Origin: Streptococcus oralis subsp. tigurinus
GTDB lineage: Bacteria > Bacillota > Bacilli > Lactobacillales > Streptococcaceae
Reading direction: 5' to 3'
DNA: 64,000 nt
NCBI RefSeq assembly: GCF_002356415.1
Contig: NZ_AP018338.1
Coordinates: 1,178,001 to 1,242,000, forward strand
Positions 36,594 to 43,242 of the stretch are shown one piece after another. Position numbers and translations under genes: made by a program. The stretch's first letter is position 1. The number at the start of each line of letters is the position of its first letter. The notes under the pieces were generated by a model that saw only the letters and a list, made by a program, of their open reading frames with translations, was not told where the DNA came from and ran no database searches.

Positions 36594-36672
36594 TTCAAGT
36601 TGGTTTCTCTAAATTCCGAGCTTTCCGTCCGTGTTCAGTTACATAAATTCTCCGACGAGCTTTTACTCGTTC

Positions 36673-37752
36673 TTAGTTTGCTTGTTTAAAGGCTTCCATC
36701 ATCTCGATAAATTCATCAAATAGGTAGCTTGCGTCGTGTGGACCAGGAGCTGCGTCTGGGTGGAATTGTACAGAAAAACCTGGTTGGTATCTGTGGCGAA
36801 CTCCTTCAACTGATTTGTCATTGATTTCTTCGTGGGTAATGATCAAATGATCTGGCAAATCCTCGCGGCTGACTGCATAACCATGGTTCTGGCTGGTGAA
36901 GTCTATACGACCTGTAGCAATTTCACGTACTGCATGGTTAAAGCCACGGTGACCAAACTTCATCTTGTAAGTCTTTGCCCCGTTTGCCATAGCAAAGAGT
37001 TGATGACCCATACAGATACCAAAGATTGGAATTTTCCCTTGCACACCACGAATCATGTCCAGTGCTTCTGGAACGTCTTCTGGGTTACCTGGACCATTTG
37101 ACAACATAACTCCATCAGGATTGAGGTGGAGAATTTCTTCCGCCGTTGTTGAGTACGGAACGACGGTCACATTACAGTTGCGCTTGGAAAGTTCACGTAA
37201 GATTGAGTGCTTGAGCCCAAAGTCTACTAAGACCACACTCAAACCAACTCCAGGAGCTGGATATGAAGTTTTAGTAGAAACCTGCTTGATATTATCTGTC
37301 GGAAGGACTGTTGCTTGGAGCTGATCCGTCACATGGTCCATACTGTCTCCAACATGAGTCAAGGTTGCACGCATAGTACCATGCTTACGAATAATCTTGG
37401 TAAGTGCACGGGTGTCAATTCCTGAAATACCAGGGATTTTCTTAGCTTTCAAAAATTCATCCAAGGTCATTTGGTTGCGCCAGTTACTTGCTCTACGCGC
37501 TTCTTCGAAAACGACAACTCCCTTACAAGTCGGAATAATGGATTCGTAATCATCACGGTTAATTCCATAATTTCCCACCAAAGGATAGGTAAAGGTCAAG
37601 ATTTGTCCATTATAAGACTGGTCTGTAATGGATTCTTGATAGCCGGTCATCCCTGTATTAAAGACGATTTCGCCTGTTACATCAATATCTGCTCCGAAGG
37701 CCTTGCCTTCAAAAACTGTGCCATCTTCTAATACTAGAAGTCTTTTTGTCAT
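36673..37752 (-). CDS. carA: Carbamoyl-phosphate synthase small subunit
   Basis: A 359-residue glutamine amidotransferase that supplies ammonia to CarB. The N-terminal domain starts [19 protein letters not shown]. The class I glutaminase domain has [15 protein letters not shown], the catalytic Cys in [16 protein letters not shown], and His-containing [16 protein letters not shown]. Third gene of pyrR-pyrB-carA-carB, 49 bases after pyrB; that short gap holds a PyrR-like hairpin. Good GAGAGGTG ribosome site. Confidence 0.97.
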   Translation of the reverse strand: MTKRLLVLEDGTVFEGKAFGADIDVTGEIVFNTGMTGYQESITDQSYNGQILTFTYPLVGNYGINRDDYESIIPTCKGVVVFEEARRASNWRNQMTLDEFLKAKKIPGISGIDTRALTKIIRKHGTMRATLTHVGDSMDHVTDQLQATVLPTDNIKQVSTKTSYPAPGVGLSVVLVDFGLKHSILRELSKRNCNVTVVPYSTTAEEILHLNPDGVMLSNGPGNPEDVPEALDMIRGVQGKIPIFGICMGHQLFAMANGAKTYKMKFGHRGFNHAVREIATGRIDFTSQNHGYAVSREDLPDHLIITHEEINDKSVEGVRHRYQPGFSVQFHPDAAPGPHDASYLFDEFIEMMEAFKQAN

Positions 37753-37768
37753 ATTTTCACCTCTCGTG

Positions 37769-37784
37769 GACGCTCACTGGCGTC
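37769..37784 (-). promoter_or_regulatory. Short PyrR-like hairpin between pyrB and carA
   Basis: GACG-CCAGTGAG-CGTC on the minus strand; read with a shorter stem the loop is GCCAGTGAGC, 10 bases with the CCNGNGAG core. It lies just before the carA ribosome site. No terminator follows, so any PyrR effect would be on translation or RNA stability. Confidence 0.4.
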
Positions 37785-37801
37785 TTTTAACGTCTTGTGT
37801 T

Positions 37802-38725
37802 TTAGTTGGCGTTTCTACTCGCCAATACGGATTCTAAGATTGCCATTCGAACAAAGACACCGTTGGTCATTTGTTGGACAATGCGTGATTTTGGCGCTTC
37901 AACCAAGTGGTCAGCAATTTCCACATCTCGATTAACTGGAGCAGGATGCATAATGATTGCTGTTTCTTTTAAGCGATTATAGCGCTCTTGGTTCAAGCCG
38001 TGTTGAGCATGGTAATCTTCTTTTGAAAAAACGGCTCCACTTTCGTGGCGTTCATGTTGAACTCGGAGTAACATCAAAACATCCACCTGATCAACAATCT
38101 CATCAATAGTTACAAACTGTCCATAGTCCGCAAACTCTTGACTTCTCCATTCCTCAGGCCCTGCAAAAAAGAGTTCAGCACCCAAGCGTTTCAAAATCTG
38201 CATATTGGATTTGGCAACACGTGAGTGGTCCAAGTCACCTGCAATAGCAACCTTGAGACCCTCAAAGTGACCAAATTCCTCATAAATGGTCATCAAATCA
38301 AGCAGGCTCTGGCTAGGGTGTTGACCTGAACCATCTCCACCATTGATAATGGAAGTCGTAATGGTTGGACTCGCAATCAGTTCTTTGTAATAATCGACCT
38401 CTGGGTGGCGAATCACGCAGACATCTACACCAAGCGCAGACAAGGTTAAGATGGTATCATAAAGTGTCTCACCCTTGTTTACTGAGCTGGTCTTCACATC
38501 AAAGTCAAGTCGCTCCAGCCCTAGCTTAATCTCTGCCACTTCAAAAGATTTATGCGTCCGTGTAGAATCCTCAAAGAAAAGATTGGAAACAATCGGATGG
38601 TCTTCATAAGGGAGCTGGGCTCCGTTTTTAAACTCAATCCCTCGTTTGATCAATTTCATCACTTGATCAACAGTGAGGTCTTCCATGGAAACCACATGGT
38701 TCAATGCTTGTTGATTTTCTGACAT
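37802..38725 (-). CDS. pyrB: Aspartate carbamoyltransferase catalytic subunit
   Basis: A 307-residue enzyme joining carbamoyl phosphate and aspartate. The carbamoyl-phosphate loop is [16 protein letters not shown] near residue 51, then [12 protein letters not shown] near residue 80. The middle has [10 protein letters not shown], and the C-terminal half has RVQHERHES and [13 protein letters not shown]. No regulatory subunit gene accompanies it, as usual in Firmicutes. Starts 18 bases after pyrR with AAGGAG. Confidence 0.97.
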   Translation of the reverse strand: MSENQQALNHVVSMEDLTVDQVMKLIKRGIEFKNGAQLPYEDHPIVSNLFFEDSTRTHKSFEVAEIKLGLERLDFDVKTSSVNKGETLYDTILTLSALGVDVCVIRHPEVDYYKELIASPTITTSIINGGDGSGQHPSQSLLDLMTIYEEFGHFEGLKVAIAGDLDHSRVAKSNMQILKRLGAELFFAGPEEWRSQEFADYGQFVTIDEIVDQVDVLMLLRVQHERHESGAVFSKEDYHAQHGLNQERYNRLKETAIIMHPAPVNRDVEIADHLVEAPKSRIVQQMTNGVFVRMAILESVLASRNAN

Positions 38726-38743
38726 GGCTACTCCTTCAGCTTT

Positions 38744-39265
38744 CTAAGCTTCTTCAGTAATCAGAACTCTGTCTTGGCCATCAAGTTCTGTCATCTCTAC
38801 GATGATTTCTTCAGAACGACTGGTTGGGATATTTTTCCCGACGTAATCTGGACGAATTGGCAATTCTCTATGTCCACGATCGACTAGAACTGCTAAACTC
38901 ACTCGCGCAGGACGACCATGACCAACAATATTATCAATAGCGGCACGGATGGTACGGCCTGTATAGAGTACATCATCCACCAAGATAACTTCACGGTCAG
39001 TCACATCAACAGAAATCAAAGAAGTATCTTCTCCGCTTTTAACATCGTCACGGAAAGGTTTAGTGTCCAATTCCACAACAGGAACTGTGATGTTTTCCAA
39101 CTGCTCCAAGCGCTCTTTGATACGATGAGCGATGAAAACACCACGCGTTTTTATCCCAGCTAAGATAATTTTATTCAAATCTTTATTGCGCTCGATAATC
39201 TCATAAGTAATTCGCGTAATCGCTCGTTTGACAGTCAATTCGTCTACAACTTCTTTTGTCTTCAT
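38744..39265 (-). CDS. pyrR: PyrR, pyrimidine attenuation regulator
   Basis: A 173-residue RNA-binding attenuator protein with residual uracil phosphoribosyltransferase activity. PRPP motif [19 protein letters not shown] is near residue 90. With UMP bound it stabilises an anti-antiterminator hairpin and shuts off pyr transcription. I start at ATG 39265, directly after TTTGGAGG; a longer in-frame extension of 30 residues would read through the attenuator terminator. First gene of pyrR-pyrB-carA-carB, so it controls its own operon. Confidence 0.97.
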   Translation of the reverse strand: MKTKEVVDELTVKRAITRITYEIIERNKDLNKIILAGIKTRGVFIAHRIKERLEQLENITVPVVELDTKPFRDDVKSGEDTSLISVDVTDREVILVDDVLYTGRTIRAAIDNIVGHGRPARVSLAVLVDRGHRELPIRPDYVGKNIPTSRSEEIIVEMTELDGQDRVLITEEA

Positions 39266-39417
39266 GACAAACCTCCAAAAAGAAAAGTCTCCTTCTGCAA
39301 GGAGACTTGAAATGTATAGCCAAGCGAGCCCTACTGTAAACAGTATAGACTTCACCCTTCTACTTTATCGCGCTCCTTGCCTGCCTCACGGGACAGGTTT
39401 AAAGGACTATTTAGTTA
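39266..39417 (-). ncRNA. PyrR-dependent attenuator leader of the pyr operon
   Basis: Leader from the predicted start to pyrR. The PyrR-binding hairpin CCTG-TCCCGTGAGG-CAGG lies at 39397-39380 and matches the consensus UCCNGNGAGGY exactly. A middle antiterminator region follows, then the intrinsic terminator at 39308-39277. This is the complete PyrR attenuator order. Confidence 0.92.
39277..39308 (-). terminator. Attenuator terminator upstream of pyrR
   Basis: Ten-base stem AAGTCTCCTT/AAGGAGACTT with loop GCAG, then TTCTTTTT on the minus strand, 12 bases before the pyrR start. It is the regulated terminator of the pyr operon. Confidence 0.9.
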
Positions 39418-39423
39418 TCATTT

Positions 39424-39452
39424 ACTATAGCACAAAGCACCCTTAAAATCAA
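39424..39452 (-). promoter_or_regulatory. Promoter of pyrR-pyrB-carA
   Basis: TTGATT at 39452-39447, 17-base spacer ending in TGC, TATAGT at 39429-39424 on the minus strand. Start near 39417. Confidence 0.8.
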
Positions 39453-39475
39453 GCAAAAACTTTTTCAGAGTCCGC

Positions 39476-40105
39476 TTAAACATTGCTAAAATCATATAAC
39501 TGGGGATAGTGGTCACATTCTGGATTTTTAGGATGACAGATAGCTCGTCCAAAGTAAATCATGGCCTGGTGGGCTGCTAACCATTCTTCTGGTGGCAGAA
39601 CGTCCATGACACGTTTTTCTACTTCAAGTGGCGTAGCTGATTTTTTAACGATATCGTGATGCTTACAGATACGCTCCACATGAGTGTCCACTGCAAAAGC
39701 AGGAATTCCAAAGCCCACACTCAATACTACATTTGCTGTTTTACGACCAACACCAGCTAGACTTTCTAATTCCTCTCGAGTCTGAGGCACTTGACCATCA
39801 AAATCGTCTAGTAACTGTTGGGCACATTTTTTAAGGAATTTAGCCTTATTTCGATACAGTCCCAGACGAGAAATGTGTGAAGCAATTTCACTTTCAGTCG
39901 CGACAGACATGGCATGTGGTGTTGGAAAGGCAGCGAAGAGACCTGGTGTGGCCTTATTTACCGCTGCATCTGTCGTCTGAGCTGACAACATCACCGCAAC
40001 CAAGAGTTCAAAATGATTGGTAAAATCAAGACTAGGCTTAGCATCTGGAAAAAGGGCAATGATTTCCTCTATGACATGACGGGCACGTTTCTTGGATAAA
40101 ACCAT
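39476..40105 (-). CDS. nth: Endonuclease III without a complete Fe-S cluster motif
   Basis: A 209-residue DNA glycosylase/AP lyase for oxidised pyrimidines. The helix-hairpin-helix with catalytic Lys is LESLAGVGRKTANVVLS near residue 106, and the catalytic Asp is in FAVDTHVERICKHH near residue 130. The C-terminus normally has four cysteines (C-x6-C-x2-C-x5-C) that bind 4Fe-4S. Here only CHPKNPEC is present and the rest reads DHYPQLYDFSNV, so two ligands are missing and the cluster is probably absent. Starts one base after the YceD gene. Confidence 0.93.
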   Translation of the reverse strand: MVLSKKRARHVIEEIIALFPDAKPSLDFTNHFELLVAVMLSAQTTDAAVNKATPGLFAAFPTPHAMSVATESEIASHISRLGLYRNKAKFLKKCAQQLLDDFDGQVPQTREELESLAGVGRKTANVVLSVGFGIPAFAVDTHVERICKHHDIVKKSATPLEVEKRVMDVLPPEEWLAAHQAMIYFGRAICHPKNPECDHYPQLYDFSNV

Positions 40106-40648
40106 CTACTCGTCTCCATTAAATAGTCCTTGCAAGCCAGCAAATGGACTGTTTTCTTCTTTCTTGACTGCTTGTTGGGCTTGGTATTCTTCCTCAGTCA
40201 TGATTTTCCAGTCATTTCCTGACACAAAACCTTGGCCCGCCTCTTCTTCTGCCGTCAAGACTTTGATAGGAATATTGAGCAGAATATTATCTGCTACGCT
40301 CTCAGCAAGGTCAATTTCCCCATTTTCGATAGGCAAGACTAAGTCATCGTCTAGAACTTCCTGGTCCAGTTGGTTGGTCTCTCCTTCCATGAAAACTTCT
40401 GTGACTGGATAAGATTCATCTAACTCAACTGGCTCCATACTACGACTTGAAGCAAGAACAATGGTATATGACAACTGATAGTCTAAGAAATACAGACGGT
40501 CTTCGTACTGCACCTTCCCAACAGCAAGGATATCTTTGACATCTAAAATTTCTTGATTTCGTTTACGCAAGTCTGCTGCCAGGTCTAAAGCTTGTTCAAA
40601 GTGTAGACCTTCAGGCTGCTTACTAATTTCTTGAATATGTAACTTCAT
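40106..40648 (-). CDS. YceD family (DUF177) protein
   Basis: A 180-residue acidic protein of the DUF177/YceD family, linked elsewhere to 23S rRNA and L32 expression. Typical regions are DILAVGKVQYEDRLYFLDYQ near residue 38, LVLPIENGEIDLAESVADN near residue 104 (family motif), and a C-terminal short FAGLQGLFNG. In many Firmicutes it precedes rpmF; here it precedes nth. It has a TATAAT with extended -10 upstream and a GGAGG site. Confidence 0.85.
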   Translation of the reverse strand: MKLHIQEISKQPEGLHFEQALDLAADLRKRNQEILDVKDILAVGKVQYEDRLYFLDYQLSYTIVLASSRSMEPVELDESYPVTEVFMEGETNQLDQEVLDDDLVLPIENGEIDLAESVADNILLNIPIKVLTAEEEAGQGFVSGNDWKIMTEEEYQAQQAVKKEENSPFAGLQGLFNGDE

Positions 40649-40676
40649 ATTTCCTCCATAAAGATGTACTCACTTG

Positions 40677-40685
40677 ATTATACCA
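40677..40685 (-). promoter_or_regulatory. Extended -10 promoter of the YceD-nth unit
   Basis: TGG then TATAAT on the minus strand (-10 at 40682-40677), 29 bases before the ATG. Confidence 0.65.
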
Positions 40686-40770
40686 TGAAAAGGCTATAAG
40701 TCAGCCTCCCAAACTTTGATATTAAAATTTCATTTTTTAACATATTTACTATGGCATATTTTCTGATTAG

Positions 40771-40779
40771 TGCTATACT
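40771..40779 (+). promoter_or_regulatory. Extended -10 promoter of the immunity-like gene
   Basis: TGC followed by TATACT (-10 at 40774-40779), 38 bases upstream of the ATG. The -35 region is poor. Confidence 0.55.
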
Positions 40780-40816
40780 ATAGGCAAGAATACATCAGAG
40801 CAAGGAGGATGCTCAT

Positions 40817-41146
40817 ATGGAAGACAAAGCACTCATCACTGAAGCTTACCAACTACTTTCCGAGTTAAATCAAAGTTTCCAAAATTGCAAACAAGGTACA
40901 GCCGATGATTTTCGTCTACAAGAACTGCTGAACACCACTCTTAAGAAACTAAAAAAAGCGGAAAAGATTGACAACAGTATCTTAATCGACCTTGAGAAAT
41001 TTTACCAACGTACCAGTCTACTGATTGGACTGGGTAGCCTAAAACTGAATGATCAAGCTCGTGCTGCTTGGCGCAACTATGACAAGTTCCACTACGAACA
41101 TGTCAAACACGTACTGACTCTCTATGGACCTGTTTTCGGATTCTGA
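40817..41146 (+). CDS. Bacteriocin-immunity-like small helical protein
   Basis: A 109-residue, all-helical, cytoplasmic protein. The pattern ITEAYQLLSELNQSFQNC, then FRLQELLNTTLKKLKKA and a C-terminal HVKHVLTLYGPVF resembles the enterocin A/pediocin immunity fold, a four-helix bundle. The resemblance is by eye. It stands alone with its own promoter and a strong AAGGAGG site, and no bacteriocin gene is adjacent. It may be an orphan immunity gene that protects against class IIa peptides of neighbours. A BOX repeat follows immediately. Confidence 0.5.
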   Translation: MEDKALITEAYQLLSELNQSFQNCKQGTADDFRLQELLNTTLKKLKKAEKIDNSILIDLEKFYQRTSLLIGLGSLKLNDQARAAWRNYDKFHYEHVKHVLTLYGPVFGF

Positions 41147-41299
41147 TACTTTTCGAAAATCTCTTCAAACCACGTCAGCTTCGCCTTGCCGTTAGTATGG
41201 GTTACTGACTTCGTCAGCTCTATCTGCAACCTCAAAGCTGTGCTTTGAGCAGTCTTTGGGTCGCTTCCTAGTTTGCTCTTTGATTTTCATTGAGTATAA
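41146..41299 (+). repeat. BOX element (boxA-boxB-boxC type)
   Basis: About 154 bases matching the pneumococcal BOX element from memory. BoxA-like start: ACTTTTCGAAAATCTCTTC then CTTCGCCTTGCCGT. BoxB-like middle: GTTACTGACTTCGTCAG and AACCTCAAAGCTGTGCTTTG. BoxC-like end: CTAGTTTGCTCTTTGATTTT and CATTGAGTATAA. It begins at the stop codon of the immunity-like gene. BOX elements are non-autonomous repeats typical of S. pneumoniae and close relatives. Confidence 0.88.
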
Positions 41300-41322
41300 A
41301 AACTAGAATTTCCTGTTTTCTA

Positions 41323-41351
41323 TTGACAAAATTTCCTCAAAAGTATAGGAT
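41323..41351 (+). promoter_or_regulatory. Promoter of the ABC-F leader
   Basis: Consensus TTGACA at 41323-41328, 17-base spacer, TAGGAT at 41346-41351. Start near 41358 gives a leader of about 313 bases to the ABC-F start codon. Confidence 0.78.
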
Positions 41352-41383
41352 AGAGGGTACTAATACTCGGAGGTAAGGGAGAC

Positions 41384-41395
41384 ATGAACAACTAA
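41384..41395 (+). CDS. Three-codon upstream ORF (Met-Asn-Asn) in the ABC-F leader
   Basis: ATG AAC AAC TAA with a strong ribosome site (GGAGGTAAGGGAG) directly before it and about 26 bases after the predicted transcription start. The stop codon lies one base before the first arm of the downstream terminator hairpin. Tiny upstream ORFs of this kind act as drug sensors in ribosome-mediated attenuation of ABC-F genes. That it is translated is an inference from the strong site and position. Confidence 0.6.
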   Translation: MNN

Positions 41396-41396
41396 G

Positions 41397-41438
41397 TCTA
41401 TCAAATAAAGAATCTTTATTTAGTAGATCTTGTTTTTG
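41397..41438 (+). terminator. Leader terminator 1, just after the upstream ORF
   Basis: Stem AAATAAAG/CTTTATTT (41403-41421), flanked by TCTA/TAGA, then a T-rich tract TCTTGTTTTTG. A ribosome held at the upstream ORF stop would cover the 5' arm and prevent folding. Confidence 0.6.
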
Positions 41439-41460
41439 TCTCTTTTTGTGTGCTCTTTTT

Positions 41461-41479
41461 ATACTAGATTTTCTAGTAT
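41461..41479 (+). other. Perfect hairpin in the ABC-F leader
   Basis: ATACTAGA-TTT-TCTAGTAT, an eight-base-pair perfect stem in the middle of the leader. The bases after it are not T-rich. It may act as a pause or an alternative pairing partner. Confidence 0.5.
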
Positions 41480-41487
41480 CTTGTCCC

Positions 41488-41520
41488 CATTGAAAATCAA
41501 AAAACTAGAAAGCTAACCGT
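41488..41520 (-). repeat. Degenerate BOX-like fragment, reverse orientation
   Basis: CATTGAAAATCAAA, then AACTAG and AAAGCTAACCG on the plus strand correspond to the reversed end of boxC with a short deletion. It lies inside the ABC-F leader, so a relic repeat may contribute leader sequence. Confidence 0.45.
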
Positions 41521-41605
41521 CTGCTCCTTTTGGGTTGGGGTAGGCAGCTCCAAGCTAGTTTGACGAGCTTTTTAACGAGGAAAATAGAGTTTTGACAGTG
41601 ACTTT

Positions 41606-41637
41606 GAGCTCTACTAGATAAAGTAGAGCTTTTTGTT
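41606..41637 (+). terminator. Leader terminator 2, directly before the ABC-F gene
   Basis: Stem AGCTCTAC/GTAGAGCT with loop TAGATAAA, followed by TTTTGTT, 33 bases before the ABC-F start. Upstream TAGAG (41585-41589) could pair with CTCTA (41609-41613) as an antiterminator. A strong terminator in front of its own gene indicates attenuation. Confidence 0.8.
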
Positions 41638-41670
41638 ATGCACTATCGACATTCTAGAAAGGGCAACAAT

Positions 41671-43197
41671 ATGATAAAAATCAATCATCTATCCATCACT
41701 CAAAACAAAGATCTACGAGATCTTGTATCTGACTTAAGCATGACTATCCAAGACGGGGAAAAGGTTGCTATTATTGGCGAAGAAGGAAATGGCAAATCAA
41801 CCTTGCTACGAGCTTTAATGGGGGAAAAATTGACTGATTTCACTATCAAGGGAGACATCCAATCTGATCTTCAATCACTGGCCTACATTCCTCAAAAACT
41901 CCCTGAAATCCTGAAAAATAGGACTCTACACGACTACTTCTTTTTGGATTCTACTGAATTAGACTACAGCATTCTTTATCGTTTGGCGGAGGAGTTGCAC
42001 TTTGATAGCGACCGTTTTGCTAGCGACCAAGAAATTGGCAGCCTATCAGGGGGAGAAGCTTTGAAAATTCAGCTCATTCACGAGTTAGCAAAACCTTTTG
42101 AGATTCTTTTTTTAGATGAACCTTCAAATGACCTTGACCTTGAGACGGTTGATTGGCTAAAAAGGCAGATTCGAAAGATTAGGCAAACTGTTATTTTCAT
42201 TTCCCATGATGAAGACTTTCTTTCTCAAACGGCAGATACTATTGTCCACTTGCGACTGGTCAAGCATCGGAAAGAAGCGGAAACGCTAGTCGAGCATTTA
42301 GACTATGATCGCTATAGTGAGCAGAGAAAGGCTAATTTTGCAAGACAAAGCCAGCAAGCTGCTAACGACCAGAGAGCCTATGACAAAACCATGGAAAAAC
42401 ATCGCCGCGTCAAGCAAAATGTAGAAACTGCACTTCGAGCTACCAAAGACAGTACTGCCGGTCGCCTATTGGCTAAAAAGATGAAAACTGTTCTCTCTCA
42501 AGAAAAACGCTTTGAAAAGGAAGCTCAGTCCATGACCCAAATGCCACTTGAAGAGGAGCAAATCCAACTTTTCTTCTCAGACATCCAACCATTACCGGCT
42601 TCTAAAGTCTTAATTCAACTTGAAAAAGAAAATTTGTCCATTGGCGAGCGTATTTTAGCTCAGGAGTTACGACTAACGGTCCGTGGCCAAGATAAAATCG
42701 GTATCATCGGGCCAAATGGTGCTGGAAAATCAACTCTGTTAGCCAAGTTGCAGCAACTACTAAGCGCCAAAAGAGAGATTTCCCTTGGTTATATGCCACA
42801 AGATTACCACAAAAAACTGCAATTGGATTTATCTCCAGTAGCCTACCTCAGCCACACTGGACAAAAAGAAGAACTACAGAAAATCCAATCTCACCTAGCC
42901 AGTCTCAATTTCAGCTATCCAGAGATGCACCACCAAATCCGCTCCCTATCTGGCGGGCAACAAGGTAAACTCCTAATTTTGGATTTAGTGTTGCGCAAAC
43001 CAAACTTTCTCCTTCTGGATGAGCCTACACGAAACTTTTCTCCAACTTCCCAACCCGAAATCAGAAAACTCTTTGCATCTTATCCCGGCGGTCTGATCAC
43101 TGTTTCTCATGACAGACGTTTTCTAAAAGAGGTCTGTAGGGCCATCTATCGTTTGACAGAACATGGTTTGGAGGTAGTTAATTTAGACGATTTATAA
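41671..43197 (+). CDS. ABC-F family ATPase, probable ribosome-protection factor
   Basis: A 508-residue soluble protein with two ABC domains and no membrane segments. Domain 1: Walker A GEEGNGKST near residue 35, signature LSGGEALKI, Walker B LFLDEPSNDLD. The charged, helical interdomain linker spans about residues 195-310 (SEQRKANFARQSQQAANDQR). Domain 2: Walker A GPNGAGKST, signature LSGGQQGKL, then an unusual LLDEPTRNFSPTSQPE instead of the usual LDEPTNxLD. ABC-F proteins of this length often dislodge antibiotics from ribosomes. I start at ATG 41671 (AAAGGG before it). The long attenuator-like leader fits a drug-inducible resistance factor; this is inferred. Confidence 0.88.
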   Translation: MIKINHLSITQNKDLRDLVSDLSMTIQDGEKVAIIGEEGNGKSTLLRALMGEKLTDFTIKGDIQSDLQSLAYIPQKLPEILKNRTLHDYFFLDSTELDYSILYRLAEELHFDSDRFASDQEIGSLSGGEALKIQLIHELAKPFEILFLDEPSNDLDLETVDWLKRQIRKIRQTVIFISHDEDFLSQTADTIVHLRLVKHRKEAETLVEHLDYDRYSEQRKANFARQSQQAANDQRAYDKTMEKHRRVKQNVETALRATKDSTAGRLLAKKMKTVLSQEKRFEKEAQSMTQMPLEEEQIQLFFSDIQPLPASKVLIQLEKENLSIGERILAQELRLTVRGQDKIGIIGPNGAGKSTLLAKLQQLLSAKREISLGYMPQDYHKKLQLDLSPVAYLSHTGQKEELQKIQSHLASLNFSYPEMHHQIRSLSGGQQGKLLILDLVLRKPNFLLLDEPTRNFSPTSQPEIRKLFASYPGGLITVSHDRRFLKEVCRAIYRLTEHGLEVVNLDDL

Positions 43198-43211
43198 ATG
43201 TTGAACATAGC

Positions 43212-43242
43212 AAAAATCCAGAGACGACCTCTGGATTTTTTT
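43212..43242. terminator. Bidirectional terminator between the ABC-F gene and htpX
   Basis: Stem AAATCCAGAG/CTCTGGATTT, five-base loop, with an A-run before and a T-run after. It serves both converging transcripts. Confidence 0.9.

Larger units (their letters stand above)
36225..36672 (-). promoter_or_regulatory. Structured carA-carB leader with two PyrR-like loops
   Basis: A 448-base gap between genes usually adjacent. Reading 5' to 3' on the minus strand: a promoter (36593-36565); hairpin GTCG-CTCTGTGAGG-CGAC (36526-36509), nested in a larger inverted repeat CTTTCTATTCGTC/GACGAATAGAAAG; hairpin GGCA-ACCAGAGAGT-TGCC (36390-36373); a shared AGAAGGGTGA block also found in the pyrR leader; and a large hairpin (36314-36257). 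Both short hairpins have the 4-base-pair stem and 10-base loop with the PyrR core CNGNGAG. GAATTTAT repeats mark degenerate tandem modules. Confidence 0.65.

Noticed and set aside
39266-39355. A 30-residue N-terminal extension of PyrR starting in the leader
   Set aside because: It would be translated across the attenuator terminator, has no ribosome site, and is hydrophobic. The ATG at 39265 has TTTGGAGG and gives the normal 173-residue protein.
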